A DNA stretch of 64,000 nucleotides from Branchiostoma belcheri. Taxonomy: Eukaryota > Chordata > Leptocardii > Amphioxiformes > Branchiostomatidae. Location: positions 1,243,759-1,307,758 of the forward strand of contig NW_017804054.1 in the NCBI RefSeq assembly GCF_001625305.1. The letters run 5' to 3'. The notes under the pieces are model-generated. The model ran no database searches and was not told where the DNA came from. It saw only the letters and a list, made by a program, of their open reading frames with translations. The translations under genes and the position numbers were made by a program. Shown piece by piece: positions 53,536-64,000 of this stretch; position 1 is the first letter of the stretch, and each line of letters opens with the position of its first letter.

Positions 53536-56500
53536 CCCGCCAAGCTGCCCCGTAAACTTGGGGATTGTTGTATCGATCAACTTTTAATGTACGATGTGAG
53601 GGGATAAACTCAACACACGGGTGACTTAATTCCCCGCTCTATGGACGGGATAACTTGTGTGGCGATTACGCTGAAAGCTTTACACTAGAGAGTACAAAAA
53701 TGAACAGCATAAAAAGAATTGTACGGTAAATAACGTACTGGACGTAGTGTTAGAGTTTTACTTGAGTCTCACAGCTTTACCGTATCATCCGCACACTTTC
53801 AACAATAATCTTGTTATCCCGCCGGAGTAGAACTAGCCGACAGTGATACTCGGACTCATGATAACCTCATTATACATGCAGGTCACGTAGCCACACTAAC
53901 TACCCACTGTGCCTCATCAAGGTTCAAAACCCCCGCTCCATATCACAACGGTCAAGGTTAGATCAAGAAAACTTCCTTAAACGACATTAACGGAACAAAA
54001 GATAAACTAATAGCTGCCAATAATAGGTATTGCGAAATGGATTCAATAAATCTATTTTCTATAGCTTATACCTGTTGAAGGCTATAAGTTTCCATCAAAT
54101 ATGTATATATTGTTTTTGAAAAGTTATCGGTAACTTTCGTTGCTTTTAAAGATATACTGTTAGCCAATTTAAACGGCAAAGTCGGCACGCATCAAAGAAA
54201 CAGTATATAGTGAGCCCTCCTTTTAGCGCCAACACTCGTGATGCGAATCTGCGGCTCCAAATTAGGAGCTACTGCCAAGAGTCTTCTCAGGTCAACTCAG
54301 CGTGAAGTAGAAATATTTTTTTCTATCCACGATCAAAAAAATAAACAGACGGCAAAAAGACATCGTAACGTCTTGATATCTTCTAAATCTCTTTTTCTGT
54401 TTTAAACTGTTGAATACATGCACTGATTCTTTTTCTCTTGGTGACATAGACAACCAAAAAAAAAAAGATTAAGACCTAGGCTACCTTACCTTCTGTTTTG
54501 AAGAGACAGATTCTTAAAATGATCACTACCTACATCTACACACAATCTATTATGTTTTGATTGACACCGGTAATACGTTTTTTTTCATATTGCAACATTC
54601 GTGTAGACTTCATTAGTAGCTGAGGGACACACGTACAATAATAGAAAGTCATGCCTTCCTATCCAATTTTCCTAGCACAAAGCTAGTCCCGGCTCTATCT
54701 GGGACTTGATATTAAGATCGATATGATATTTTGAATGTCCAGTGTCGGTATCGTGTAGTGGGAGGGTCAGCGGCCTTGTCGGCATTTTGATGAGGAAAAG
54801 TCACGACCGTTTACGGCTTAGCTAGGTCAGCTGCTGGCAGACGCCCTTCTGTCCCATACCCCTTCATTCAGAGAAATCGAAAAATCGTTTAAATCAATTC
54901 AGATGTGGGTCCGCCTCAGATACAAATAGAGTTAGGTGAGTGCGGCATACGTTCTGATACTAAATCCTACTTTCAAGTGTTGAGAAAAATCATAATCAAA
55001 ACGTTTATAACAAGTAAACACTGTTGTACGAATGGGCGAGATGGATGTGTGATAGAATTAACCTTAACGGGTACAGAGGAACACTTATGTGTTTGTGATC
55101 TAAACACGACGAACAAAACGCCTGGAAACCTAAGCTAGGCTACCCTGGGCGGCACACAATTGTCGGTGACAAGGCTAGAAGAGGATATGCTCTCAATACG
55201 TGCGAAGAGACTCTTTGCTACACAAAACACTCCTACTCTAAAAGCGTGCACTCACAAAGCGCCCGGGTAAATGATGTATTGTCTTATACCATGGTCTCTT
55301 ATCGTCCAGATTTCGTCTGCTTACATTTCGGAACCAGAACCGAAAAGATCGGAGGTAAAAAAAGCCATTTAGTCGTTCCAAACGTCAACAGAACGCTTGC
55401 CATCTCTCCTCGCGTTAGCACATGTAAACAACGTTTCGCACATTTTCCGAGCAACGAAATTGCCTTTCTGCGAACGGATAAATGAATTATTACACAGAGC
55501 TGTATCGTGTGTTTGCCCGTTCTTGACTGTGTGATGCTCGGATATCGCTGTGTACTGTAGGTAAATTGTTAATGGTACAATTAAGTCCTTGTAGGGTTAG
55601 TGTGAGCCAACAGCAGGGTCATGTCAAGGGGAGGCCGCACACATTACACACATGTGCTCGAGAGGGGACGGTTGATGTACATTAGCTCGGCTATGACATG
55701 CAGGGCATGCTACAAACGCCACATCTAATTTGTAAGGTCGACATTCTGCTAACACCAGTGGGTTTCAGAGGAGGGAGAGAGAAAAAGGGAGGGCTGTTTT
55801 TGTACTAGAACGAATCAGAGTTGAAACGGACTATCGGAGGGTAGGTAGAACTATCCACTGGTGCACTCAACGGTAAAAATTGCCATTGTCCCTCAAGAGC
55901 CCGCCTAATGTGGTCAAGAGGTTCTAGTAACGACAAATGTTTGACTTCCTGAATGACAGAAGAAGGGACCTTCGCGGTACAAAAGGTTTTAGTGGTGTCA
56001 GTGGGGACAAAGGGACGGTGGAGAAGTGAACAAACGTTGACAATCTGCCTGCACAGGGAACACGCATGTCCATTACACTAATACACTCCCCTACTTACCG
56101 GCCGTGTGTGGGGTTCCACGGGGGCAAAAATCGCACCACTTAACTCCACACAGGTTTGTAGGTCAAGAGTCTTCCTAAGTGTCTGCAAACTTAAGACAAA
56201 AAAAGATCAATTCGAACCCAGAAGTTTTCCAACAGCTGTTCAGTGGCAGGAGAAAAACAGTGGCGCAAAAACGACACCTACATGCACAGCCGTACTCTCC
56301 AGAACACACACAGCCTGCCCGCTCAACTCAGATTTGCAACAAACAAATTAAGCGTTATACGGTAAATAATCAAGATCTTTAACGTGTGATAATTATGCTT
56401 AGATTCTTGGGTCTACTGTAGCAGAAAAATAATTTAGAGCGCATAATTGTACGACCGTAAACAAAGGTTAAACCTAGAGGTGGCTGTGGCGAGTAAACAC

Positions 56501-56690
56501 GCTAAACCAGGGGGAAAATAGTCAACATTTCATGCTAGTTTTCAGAACAGTACAACAGGTATTCGATCGTGAACATAGACTCTATGCCTTCTAAGATACA
56601 CGTTCTTTGACCCTATAAGCTAAAAGCGTGAAAATATTCTCAGCTGAGCTTTAATTTGTTTCAGGCGATTGAGTAAGGTTTTTTCATGTC
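53536..56690. other. No gene recognised
   Basis: About 3.1 kb without a repeat or notable frame. CTAAATTTCC-poor AT-rich stretches alternate with mixed DNA. GAGGAGGGAGAGAGAAAAAGGGAGGG at 55,769 is a short purine run. An 82-codon frame at 56,957-57,205 lies just past this region and is unrecognised. Confidence 0.35.
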
Positions 56691-56694
56691 GGTT

Positions 56695-56805
56695 GCGCCC
56701 GGCCGCCATTTTTGTTCCGACCCACAGAACGCGTGACATATCGGGAACTGACAGGGCGAAATGGGATGAAACACGCCGAAATATTACACCGTAAACGTTT
56801 CCTTA
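56695..56805 (+). promoter_or_regulatory. Conserved GCCGCCAT block, duplication copy 3
   Basis: GGCCGCCATTTTTG at 56,701, TGACAT at 56,734 and GAACTGACAGGG at 56,745 reproduce the copy 1 block with one extra base in each spacing. The following GGGAT...GAAATATTACACCG pairs loosely with GGGAC...AAAATTATACCCC of copy 1. Confidence 0.55.
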
Positions 56806-57716
56806 TGACCTTTCCGTCTCCTAGACATCCCCGATTATTAAAATCTAGCCAAAAACATGCCAACAATAGCTAGTATGTGTACCTCTCTCGGCCTTATCGC
56901 GCCAGAAATGCCTGCTTCACACGAACGTAAACAAATACTGTAGGTTTAGCGTCACCTTGTTCAAAATCACTGTATTGGAATACGTTCGTGTAAAACACAG
57001 CGTCAGGGTCAAACTAGAAGCTTCCTGCGGTGATAATTGTGTCTTACTTGTCATTTGTGCTCGTCTGTTGTCGTTAGATATAGGAATTATTCAACTGGGT
57101 GGAAAAAGAGGGTACACATTACAGAGGTATCAAAGTGAACATTCCTACACGCTACATGGAACCAACGAAATCAGAGTCATTAGTTCGTTGGTGTGGAAAG
57201 ACTGATATGAGAAAATTGAGGTACCCCTAGTATCATGGTATGATAGGCCGTTTATGATGTGTAAGCCATAATTTCATTGACATTTTAAGGACGAAAAAAT
57301 GCAGGCTAAAATGCACCATAACAAATGTGTGTAGGATCTGTATCTGAGTAATGAGAACACATGCATACCCAAAACTACCGCCACCAACCACAAGAAACTT
57401 AGCGAATAAAACACAACAAGGTCTCAAACGAAATACAAGTTCACTTCACTTGATACTTTCTGTCTTTCGGCTGAAAATATTCCCCCTAAATGCTACAGAA
57501 CTTGTCTGAAATACAAGATAGTTCGGAGGTCAGAGTGGCGAAAAACTAGACTGGTAAACCAAAAAGGGCAGAAACGACGGCACTTCTAAAGCATTCATTG
57601 TGAGGGCATACAGGAAGCTATACTAAACCACATGAGAAGCTGAAGAGAAGTGTATGTATGACTAGTCAGGGGAGACTTCGGTATCTTATCTCAGACAGGA
57701 AAGGGTAAAATGAGGC

Positions 57717-58003
57717 AATACACATCTGGTCGTACCGCCGTCCACGCCAATACACACCCAATACACATGCGGGTTTTGAATAACAATCCACTCAAATCAG
57801 CCAAATGAACTACCCCGCTTCTTTGTAAAACCCGCGCTAAAATCAACCTTATTTTACAAAAAAACGTGTCGTCTGAAAAACAGCCAGTACAAAGAGTTAG
57901 ATTTGTTGTGAAAACTGTACAAGGAAAGGGCACAAAGTTAGGCAAATAGAAGCGGCCACGGCACTGGCGGGGTTTGCGCGGTATTCGCCGGCCAATACAC
58001 ACC
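57717..58003 (-). promoter_or_regulatory. Inverted GATGTGTATT cluster
   Basis: On the minus strand, GATGTGTATT lies at 57,717 and the variants GGTGTGTATT and CATGTGTATT at 57,749, 57,760 and 57,994. The 105-codon minus-strand frame covering them (57,691-58,008) is unrecognised. No CYGGTTTTAG is found between them, so this cluster is not simply another copy of the three-part module. Confidence 0.5.
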
Positions 58004-59395
58004 GACATACGGCATGGTCTGGCCGCTAATTTTCACAATAATCAGATAAAAATTCCCCACATCCTACAGCTACTTTGTCAACAAACTTATAAATAACGGG
58101 GTTAGGTCTTGGGTCGGTTTTTGTGCGTTCTGATTCAGGAGAAGTGGAGTTACTTTTAGTGAAATGCGAATATTCGAGTACAGGTTTTAGTTCGTCCTAT
58201 TTCTATGACTGCGGCTGAAAATAGGGATACGCGATATTTAGTCAACATTTCCTGACAATGGAGGAGTTTTTCACACCCAAACGTCACAGCACGGTCGTGA
58301 TAATAGATTCACAGGGTTCTGAAAGTCAAAACGTGGGTCAAGCGGTCAGGGATGTTTGGAATTCGTGTCATTTCAGCGCCAGCTGACCTCGACTTTCGCA
58401 ACAGCCGTATTGTGTTCGACTAGTTCTAGTGGACTAAAAAACTGCAATTTGTGCTTAAAATTGCGAACAAAACTTTACAAAATCTTACTCAAAATTAAGT
58501 TCACAATACCCTGAATATATATATTGATGATAAGTCAAGTTGGTAGTTTGTTAGAAGAAGAGTTTTAGGATTTTGAGTGATTTTTGAAAATTTTAAAATC
58601 TGTTCACGGAGGAAACCTCATATTTGCACACGATCAAAACTACAAAAGTCTCTAGTACTATTTTTACTCATATAGGCTATCTAAAGGGCTAATTTCTGTA
58701 AATATGGGTTAAGTGGAATATAGACAATGTAAAATGCTCGCATTGGGGAAGAAATAGGTAGGGAATATTTCAATAAATGTTGATTTGACACCTACTAACC
58801 TTATTTCTTGATTTCCAAAATGGCGGCCGTTGTTTTCTCCTACAAACGGTATATCCTCACATATTCCCCAAACCCTCTCCTACAAAAATTGACGGTTATT
58901 CTACGGTTTCTGTCCCGTCTTTCCCACCACTGGACACACGGAACGGCCGAAAAGTGGTCAGGAAGACACAGGACATGTTCCCAGAATGGCCAGGCTTTGA
59001 CTGGATTAACAGAAATGAATTCAACAACTCGATGTCGAACCCTATAAATCTTACTTACTTTTGTATACAGGTAGACTGGCTGCCGACCGACATATCCACA
59101 CGCCACGGGGTCTGGGACATCTCGGCACTCAGAACAACATCCACACAAACACAGAAGTCATATCAAGAGGATTCGTGCGAAAACAATAAGAAGTTTTCAC
59201 ACTCAAAACTGTACTAGTCACAACAAGTCGGTACGGTGCCGCACAACTGTATGGCGGCGGCTGTTATAGTAAAACCCGTGTTTACTCAGCCCCGGTCTCT
59301 GCCGTAATAAAGCGAATTCAACGGTCGACGAATAATCATGATAATCGTTTGTCTACCATTCTGGGGGACATTATAACATGAATGGGGGGTAGACG
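58004..59395. other. No gene; YY1-like sites
   Basis: CCAAAATGGCGGCCGTTG at 58,815 matches the YY1 consensus on the plus strand and is collinear with 29,646. GTATGGCGGCGGCTG lies at about 59,251. The 102-codon minus-strand frame at 58,840-59,148 overlaps plus-strand frames and is unrecognised. AT-rich at 58,430-58,800. Confidence 0.4.
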
Positions 59396-59398
59396 GTA

Positions 59399-59545
59399 CG
59401 GGATGTGTATTACGTTTTGCGGGCCGGCTGTCTGTGTTTGGACACCCGTCGCACACCCGTGGAAACGAGCCGGTTTTAGTCAGAACCCCGCCAGACGCAT
59501 AAATACATATGATCAAGCGGCCTTACCTGTGGATGTGTATTCCCC
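59399..59545 (+). promoter_or_regulatory. GATGTGTATT module, duplication copy 3
   Basis: GGATGTGTATT at 59,401 and 59,531, with CCGGTTTTAG at 59,470 and CAGACGCATAAATACATA at 59,492. Spacings are 68 and 62 bases. This copy is more GC-rich than copies 1 and 2. Confidence 0.65.
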
Positions 59546-60048
59546 CTGCTAGGAAAATTAGCTGGCTAACTGGTGCTGGAAACTGGGTGCAAATTGAGAG
59601 ACAAAAACGGAAGAACAACAGGCGAACTGGGGGCCTCTCGCCGGATGAGTACCAAACTGGAGACAACCTTATCTACCAGACTCGCCATGGTGCGGGCACT
59701 TCACTTCAAAATCAAACACTTCAAACCAACAAACCTAGAAAAACTTTTTCTCATCTTTCGTCTCTCGTTTCAAGAAATAGAATAGTCTTACGTTTTCCCA
59801 TGACCAATTGGTGGGCATCTGGTGTAGGATCTACGGTGGAAGTGTGGACAGAAAGGAAGACAGAAGGGTTCTGGTTAGTGTGTCCAGTCGGGCAGGGGTG
59901 TAGATATATAAAAATGGCCGTTATTGGCCGAGAACACCAACCTATTATACGTTCAATTGCTTGTACTTTGTCTGTTACGTCTCAACAACATTGTAGTGAC
60001 TTGAAAACCTTCTGTCCTGGCCTAGACATGTTTTCTGTAGGTGCATGA
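59509..60048 (+). CDS. Open frame, 179 codons, unrecognised
   Basis: A long plus-strand frame starts at the end of the module. It is basic and Thr/Ser/Gln-rich at first, then contains VLRFPMTNWWASGVGSTVEV and a Cys-bearing tail. No domain, signal peptide or membrane segment is recognised. The start codon overlaps the shared AAATACATA, which is not followed by an open frame in copy 2, arguing against an old gene. It may be chance or a young frame. Confidence 0.2.
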   Translation: MIKRPYLWMCIPPARKISWLTGAGNWVQIERQKRKNNRRTGGLSPDEYQTGDNLIYQTRHGAGTSLQNQTLQTNKPRKTFSHLSSLVSRNRIVLRFPMTNWWASGVGSTVEVWTERKTEGFWLVCPVGQGCRYIKMAVIGREHQPIIRSIACTLSVTSQQHCSDLKTFCPGLDMFSVGA

Positions 60049-62140
60049 CTAATGTAGACTCAGTTTGTGATGGGAAACTCGATGAGAAAATTGTTTTATG
60101 CTCGCCCGTTGAAGCCATACAACAAATATAACATGACAACAACATGGTACTAAAGAACATTACCTTTTTCAAATGAACTGCCGTCCGTGGGCCTGGAAAA
60201 AAGTCTGTAAGTCGCAGGCCAGACTAGGGCTTGTCTTAGGATGTACAGCTAAGCCCAATTTACTCCTTAAATCGTTCCCACAGAAGAAGTTAAGGACGAT
60301 AATAAAATGCCGGTCTCTGGAACTATCCCGTGCTGAGCGTTCACAATAAATCACCCTGAGTTCTGTAAGCTCACCAATTCTCTTCCCTACATCCCCGCTT
60401 TAAACCGCCAGTTCCCGGAGAATTTGTGGCAAATCTTCGCCTACAAACTTGTCTTAACTCCTAACCATTTCAATAGGCATGGGGATAGAACAGGCCAGGG
60501 TGGGGGGCAAACGGACTTACCCACAAAACGGCCCAGACGCAAGTCTTAAATCTACCTATGATCCTGTAAATACTACAAGCGCCCACTGTAGTTTGTAACC
60601 GCCAACCTTCCTGAATTCTGATAAATCCATCTATTTAATTTTCGATTTCTAGAGAGAAAGTGTGTGTGTGTGACCAAACCGTCGCATGATTTTGATCACA
60701 TTTACAGTAACATACATGAACAGTTTGTACCCACCAATACACATCTTTACTCCGCACATACATAAACTGCAAAGGGTTTTAGCCAATCGTTTATTTGTAC
60801 CAGAAAACTCAGTTATAGACATAGGCTAGCATTAAAAGACTACATGTTTTATTTAACGCTTGTATTAGATAGGGATTGTTGACTGGAATGGTGGGGTTTA
60901 GACCCGGATTTAAACCGTTTTTGAAGGGATTTCGGAACCCATTATCGTGAAAAGTGAACACATGAAATATTGACACCTTCTTTTTAACACATACAATTAT
61001 CACCAGAAATAGGGAGGGAAATTCTGTTCTCCTTTCCAAAAAAAATGATAATAATGTGTTTTGGAAACTAAACCGTATTTCGGACAAAAAAATCTAGATC
61101 TTAAAAGATAGAAATAGGAAAATTCGGGACATGATGTTGTGACGTAATAATGATAATCAGCAGTTGTGTATAGGACAATAATAATGATCGGGTGAGTCTG
61201 AACATACCATCGTGCCCGCTCAAAACATGAAACATTCGGCACAGAAATGGCGGCTACCCTACCCCAGGAATCAGACATTTGTACCACATAATCAGGAGCA
61301 AATCGTGCTTAATGGTCTCCATGATAGTGCGAGACATTTAGAGATGGGAGGGCTAATAGAAACCAATTTGGCGGAATTAAAGCCGTAAGAATCTGTTCCC
61401 CCCTCGCCTCTAGTTCAAAAGGCGGGAAAATCCCGCCGTCTTTGCAGATTTGAGAGAGTTAAAAGGTTTGATTTGTATGATGGCGGTGTTGGGTACGTAC
61501 CTGGTGGTGTAGACGGTTGTTTTGGGCGTTTGTTGGCCTCCCCGGTCCCCTTCTGTTGGCGGCTAGCTCAGGGCTGTGTACAAAGCATACGCTCCAGGAC
61601 GGGTCACGGAAACAAAATGGCGCCGTCCTCAATGATATGCTATCTAATGGTATAATCTTATTGTCGTCTTTAATTAGCCAGAAAGAATCGAACTTGGCCG
61701 ACCGGACGACGACACAACTGTGGGCGTTGCCCACCTCGACTAATTTTCTCCGCTACGTAAAATATGATTTTACTTCCGCTTTTCTGATTTTGGTATTGAA
61801 TAATTTATCAAAACAATTTACCAACTTGTAAAAAAAATCAGCTTCTGTTGATTCGACATCTGCCAAGGGCTTAGGGAGGATGCGATGTTTATTCAGTTTC
61901 GTATACAGGGTATTTACGTACCAAAACAATAACTGGGAAGAATTAATCCCCAGAACCCTTGTAATAGTAAACTTATTTTTTCTCTCCCATTTTTGTGTGT
62001 GACGTGATATTTAGCGATTGTTTTGCCCCTCGCTTCTTGATTTGCATATGAGATAAGCTCTGTGTAGACACGAGAGGGGTACCACACAATATCATTTACC
62101 CACGGCCCAACCAATTGTCTGCCTGATAAAGTAGCTGGCT
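60049..62140. other. No gene; scattered motif sites
   Basis: GATGTGTATT lies inverted at 60,736. Plus-strand ATGGCGG sites lie at 61,245, 61,480 and 61,615 (the last ATGGCGCC). Overlapping frames of 60-104 codons occur on both strands at 61,459-61,831. A (GT)n run of five units is at 60,661. No gene is recognised. Confidence 0.4.
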
Positions 62141-62285
62141 GTGGATGTGTATTGGGGGATTTGAGACGGGCTCCCGCCAGACAGGGGTGGTTCTCAAGGG
62201 GTAAACACGGCTCCCTCCCTTTCTAAAGTGGAGAGGTTACCGAGGAAAACAAACTTTCTGACCCCGACAATATGGCGGCCCTCCG
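62141..62285 (+). promoter_or_regulatory. GATGTGTATT and ATGGCGGCC sites
   Basis: GGATGTGTATTGGGGG at 62,143 is followed by CCCGCCAGAC (compare CCCCGCCAGACGC at 59,487), AAACACGGCT at about 62,200 and ATATGGCGGCC at 62,270. The first half resembles the start of the three-copy module, but CCGGTTTTAG is missing. Confidence 0.4.
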
Positions 62286-64000
62286 GTCAGAGAAAAAAAA
62301 AGTCGTCTGATTTTCCTCAGAAATGTCTGACTTTGTTTACCGAATTGCTAAAACCGTTCAATTTGTACGTAAGGGTAAGAAATTCAAGAGAACGGCCCCG
62401 GATATGAAATTTTCACGCAGACGTGTAACAGGTTACCCTGAAGGTCAAAAGAGGGGTGGTCGGAAACCCAAGTCGACTTGGTGGGTTGGTACTTAGAGCG
62501 GGGGTCACCGACGTTATGCCCTTTCGGAAAAGTTTACAAAATGTCAGGTGGCAGGGAATTTTCTATAAAAAAAGGTGAATGACGGCTTCTAGTCCATCTC
62601 TCATTTCACTAATTGTTGTGTTATTCTTTCACACGTCCAGTATCTGGATATGTGTATTGAGGATTAACTGTAAATAGTCTTCAATAGTCCCCGTGTCGTA
62701 AATCATGTTGTTCTGTAGACAGGCCCCACGCGCACGAGTGGGGAAATTGGCGCCCTTCAGACGCAACATTTCCACCTCAACGGTACTTCCAAGTGGCGGG
62801 GATTGCACGGTGGTGGCGGCAGGCCCGTGTCCTTGCCCATGGCCCCACACGCGCGCTGTTTCTCCAGGCGAGGCGACCCTTGCCGCCGGTGTTGAATAGA
62901 AGAAGGGGGCGATCTTTTCAATCACTGCAGGCCGAGAGGTCAGCCCCCCGACACGACTTGTAAACCTTGTTGCCGATGTCTGAACACAGAGATAAAAATC
63001 CGACGAGGCTCTTTACACAACAATCCGGACGGAATTCGGAGCCACTGCGGCCGCCCTACTATTTAGATAACGTTCGAGTCGGCAAACAATACCGAGTAAT
63101 TATTGTAGCGTAGTTTCAGCCACAGAATAGACGAGGCTATCCAATCCGAGTTTGCGGCAAGACGTTCTATGTACGTTTTTGTTTGCCCTCAAAACCCAAG
63201 TATATCCACAAACAGTTGTCGTTTCCGATATTTCTTTCCTCCTCCCGGATCTAACAGGTGCCTAGTCGGCACGACTCGGGATCAGCACAGGCTTGGTTTT
63301 TCGCCACGGATTGTTGAAAATTGGCAAGTCACCCATCCCCAAAGTTACTGTTCCTCGCATGCTTGTGTGTGAGCCTGTGTTGTTCCGGGCTTAACCCTAC
63401 GGTCATTTGTCATGATAGTATGACGAGAAAACAACAAGAGATCACTTCGAAACTGGTTGTAAGGATTAGTGTATAATTATGGAGGCAGGGGTTCGCCTCT
63501 TCTAACGAAACAATCAGTTGGCAGTGAATGGAGTGGCGAACAACGGAGTACAAGTACGGGGCTAGGAGGGGAAGGGTCGGATAGCAGTACCTGGGGAGGG
63601 GAGGGAAATCTTTCGGCCATCTTGACTTGGGGAGAACCGTTCATCTAAACGTCTAAGATTTCTCTAACAAACCTAAACTTTTCTCACCTAAACTCGGTCC
63701 CTGCCTACTTACCCAAACTCATGTGGTGTATGTGTGGGTACAGTCAAAAGTCTGCCTAATCCGTCAAAAAATTAACGACTTTTTAAAGACCACTTTAGAC
63801 ATGTACCTACTTCATGCATGCACCGCCCTGTCACTGTAGTATGTGTACTGTAGAGTGTGAGTACTGTCAGTGACTTTGGCACACTGTTGGGGGCGTCATT
63901 TTCAATTCTGATCGCTTCTACTCTTCACATGGGGGGGGGGGTCTGCCAATGTTGTTTGTGACCTGGTTGGCTTGTTACGGTTGATGCTATCATACATACA
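62286..64000. other. No gene; CpG patch and G-run
   Basis: TATGTGTATTGAGG (62,649) is a near-match to the module motif. About 62,720-62,895 is CpG-rich with overlapping frames on both strands (64 and 98 codons). GGCCATCTTGACT lies at 63,617. A run of about ten G ends at about 63,941. No exon is recognised at the window end. Confidence 0.35.

Noticed and set aside
59509-60048. 179-codon frame as a confident gene
   Set aside because: No domain, and the start region shared with copy 2 is not followed by an open frame there. Kept only as a low-confidence entry.
1-64000. Homeobox, Pax, T-box or other developmental-gene exons, CRISPR arrays, rRNA, snRNA
   Set aside because: I looked for characteristic coding or RNA motifs on both strands and saw none.

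Overview
This window looks like animal nuclear DNA from a marine invertebrate. I lean towards an amphioxus-type deuterostome, but that is inference. Composition is mixed, at roughly 40-45% GC by eye. There is no operon-like gene packing. Small foldback elements, micro- and minisatellites and a tRNA-derived SINE-like piece are scattered through it. No protein family can be recognised with confidence. The longest open frames (199, 179, 153, 147, 142 and 140 codons) are mostly explained by tandem repeats or look like chance. The best candidate for a real exon is the 153-codon frame on the minus strand at 45,879-46,340, which has plausible splice signals at both ends.

The dominant structure was found by reading the sequence against itself. 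Diverged non-coding blocks recur in the same order and orientation in up to three places, as expected for an old tandem segmental duplication. Copy 1 runs from about 6.5 to 16.3 kb or further. Copy 2 runs from about 21.3 to 41.0 kb. Copy 3 runs from about 49.0 to 59.5 kb. Copy 1 to copy 2 offsets are 22.00, 22.09, 22.45, 22.49, 23.97, 25.04, 24.75, 24.66 and 24.69 kb along the window. Copy 2 to copy 3 offsets are 27.67, 27.74, 27.54, 28.25, 28.13 and 29.1 kb. Between the blocks the sequence is essentially unalignable by eye. The blocks therefore behave like conserved regulatory elements of tandem paralogous loci whose coding exons are missing from the window or not recognisable.

Three blocks carry readable regulatory vocabulary. 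One holds an E-box followed at once by a DR1-like nuclear-receptor site (8,957 and 31,449). One holds a TCF/LEF-like ATCAAAG site (24,506 and 52,050). One is a three-copy module of a rare 10-mer, GATGTGTATT, flanking CYGGTTTTAG (8.1, 30.3 and 59.4 kb). The same 10-mer occurs 11 times exactly, only in three clusters. YY1-like ATGGCGGC/GCCGCCAT sites cluster in two of the same areas.

One duplicated block is exceptional. About 240 bp at 15,651-15,890 and 40,312-40,551 are almost identical, while their collinear flanks are clearly diverged. The near-identical piece includes an ATG in good context and 46 shared codons, and suggests recent gene conversion, extreme constraint or an assembly artefact.

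Other content includes a 242-bp nested palindromic foldback element (2.04-2.28 kb), two TA-flanked hairpin elements with GYCTCC ends (7.47 and 34.92 kb), and a 140-bp minisatellite rich in CCCATGGG (10.34-10.90 kb). There is an exact 44-bp tandem array (41.5 kb), a three-unit array (27.4-27.8 kb), a two-unit duplication (17.6-17.9 kb), a dispersed 310-bp repeat (2.6 and 37.5 kb), a long CA microsatellite beside the SINE-like piece (35.4-35.7 kb), and several CpG-rich patches. All alignments were made by eye and boundaries are approximate.
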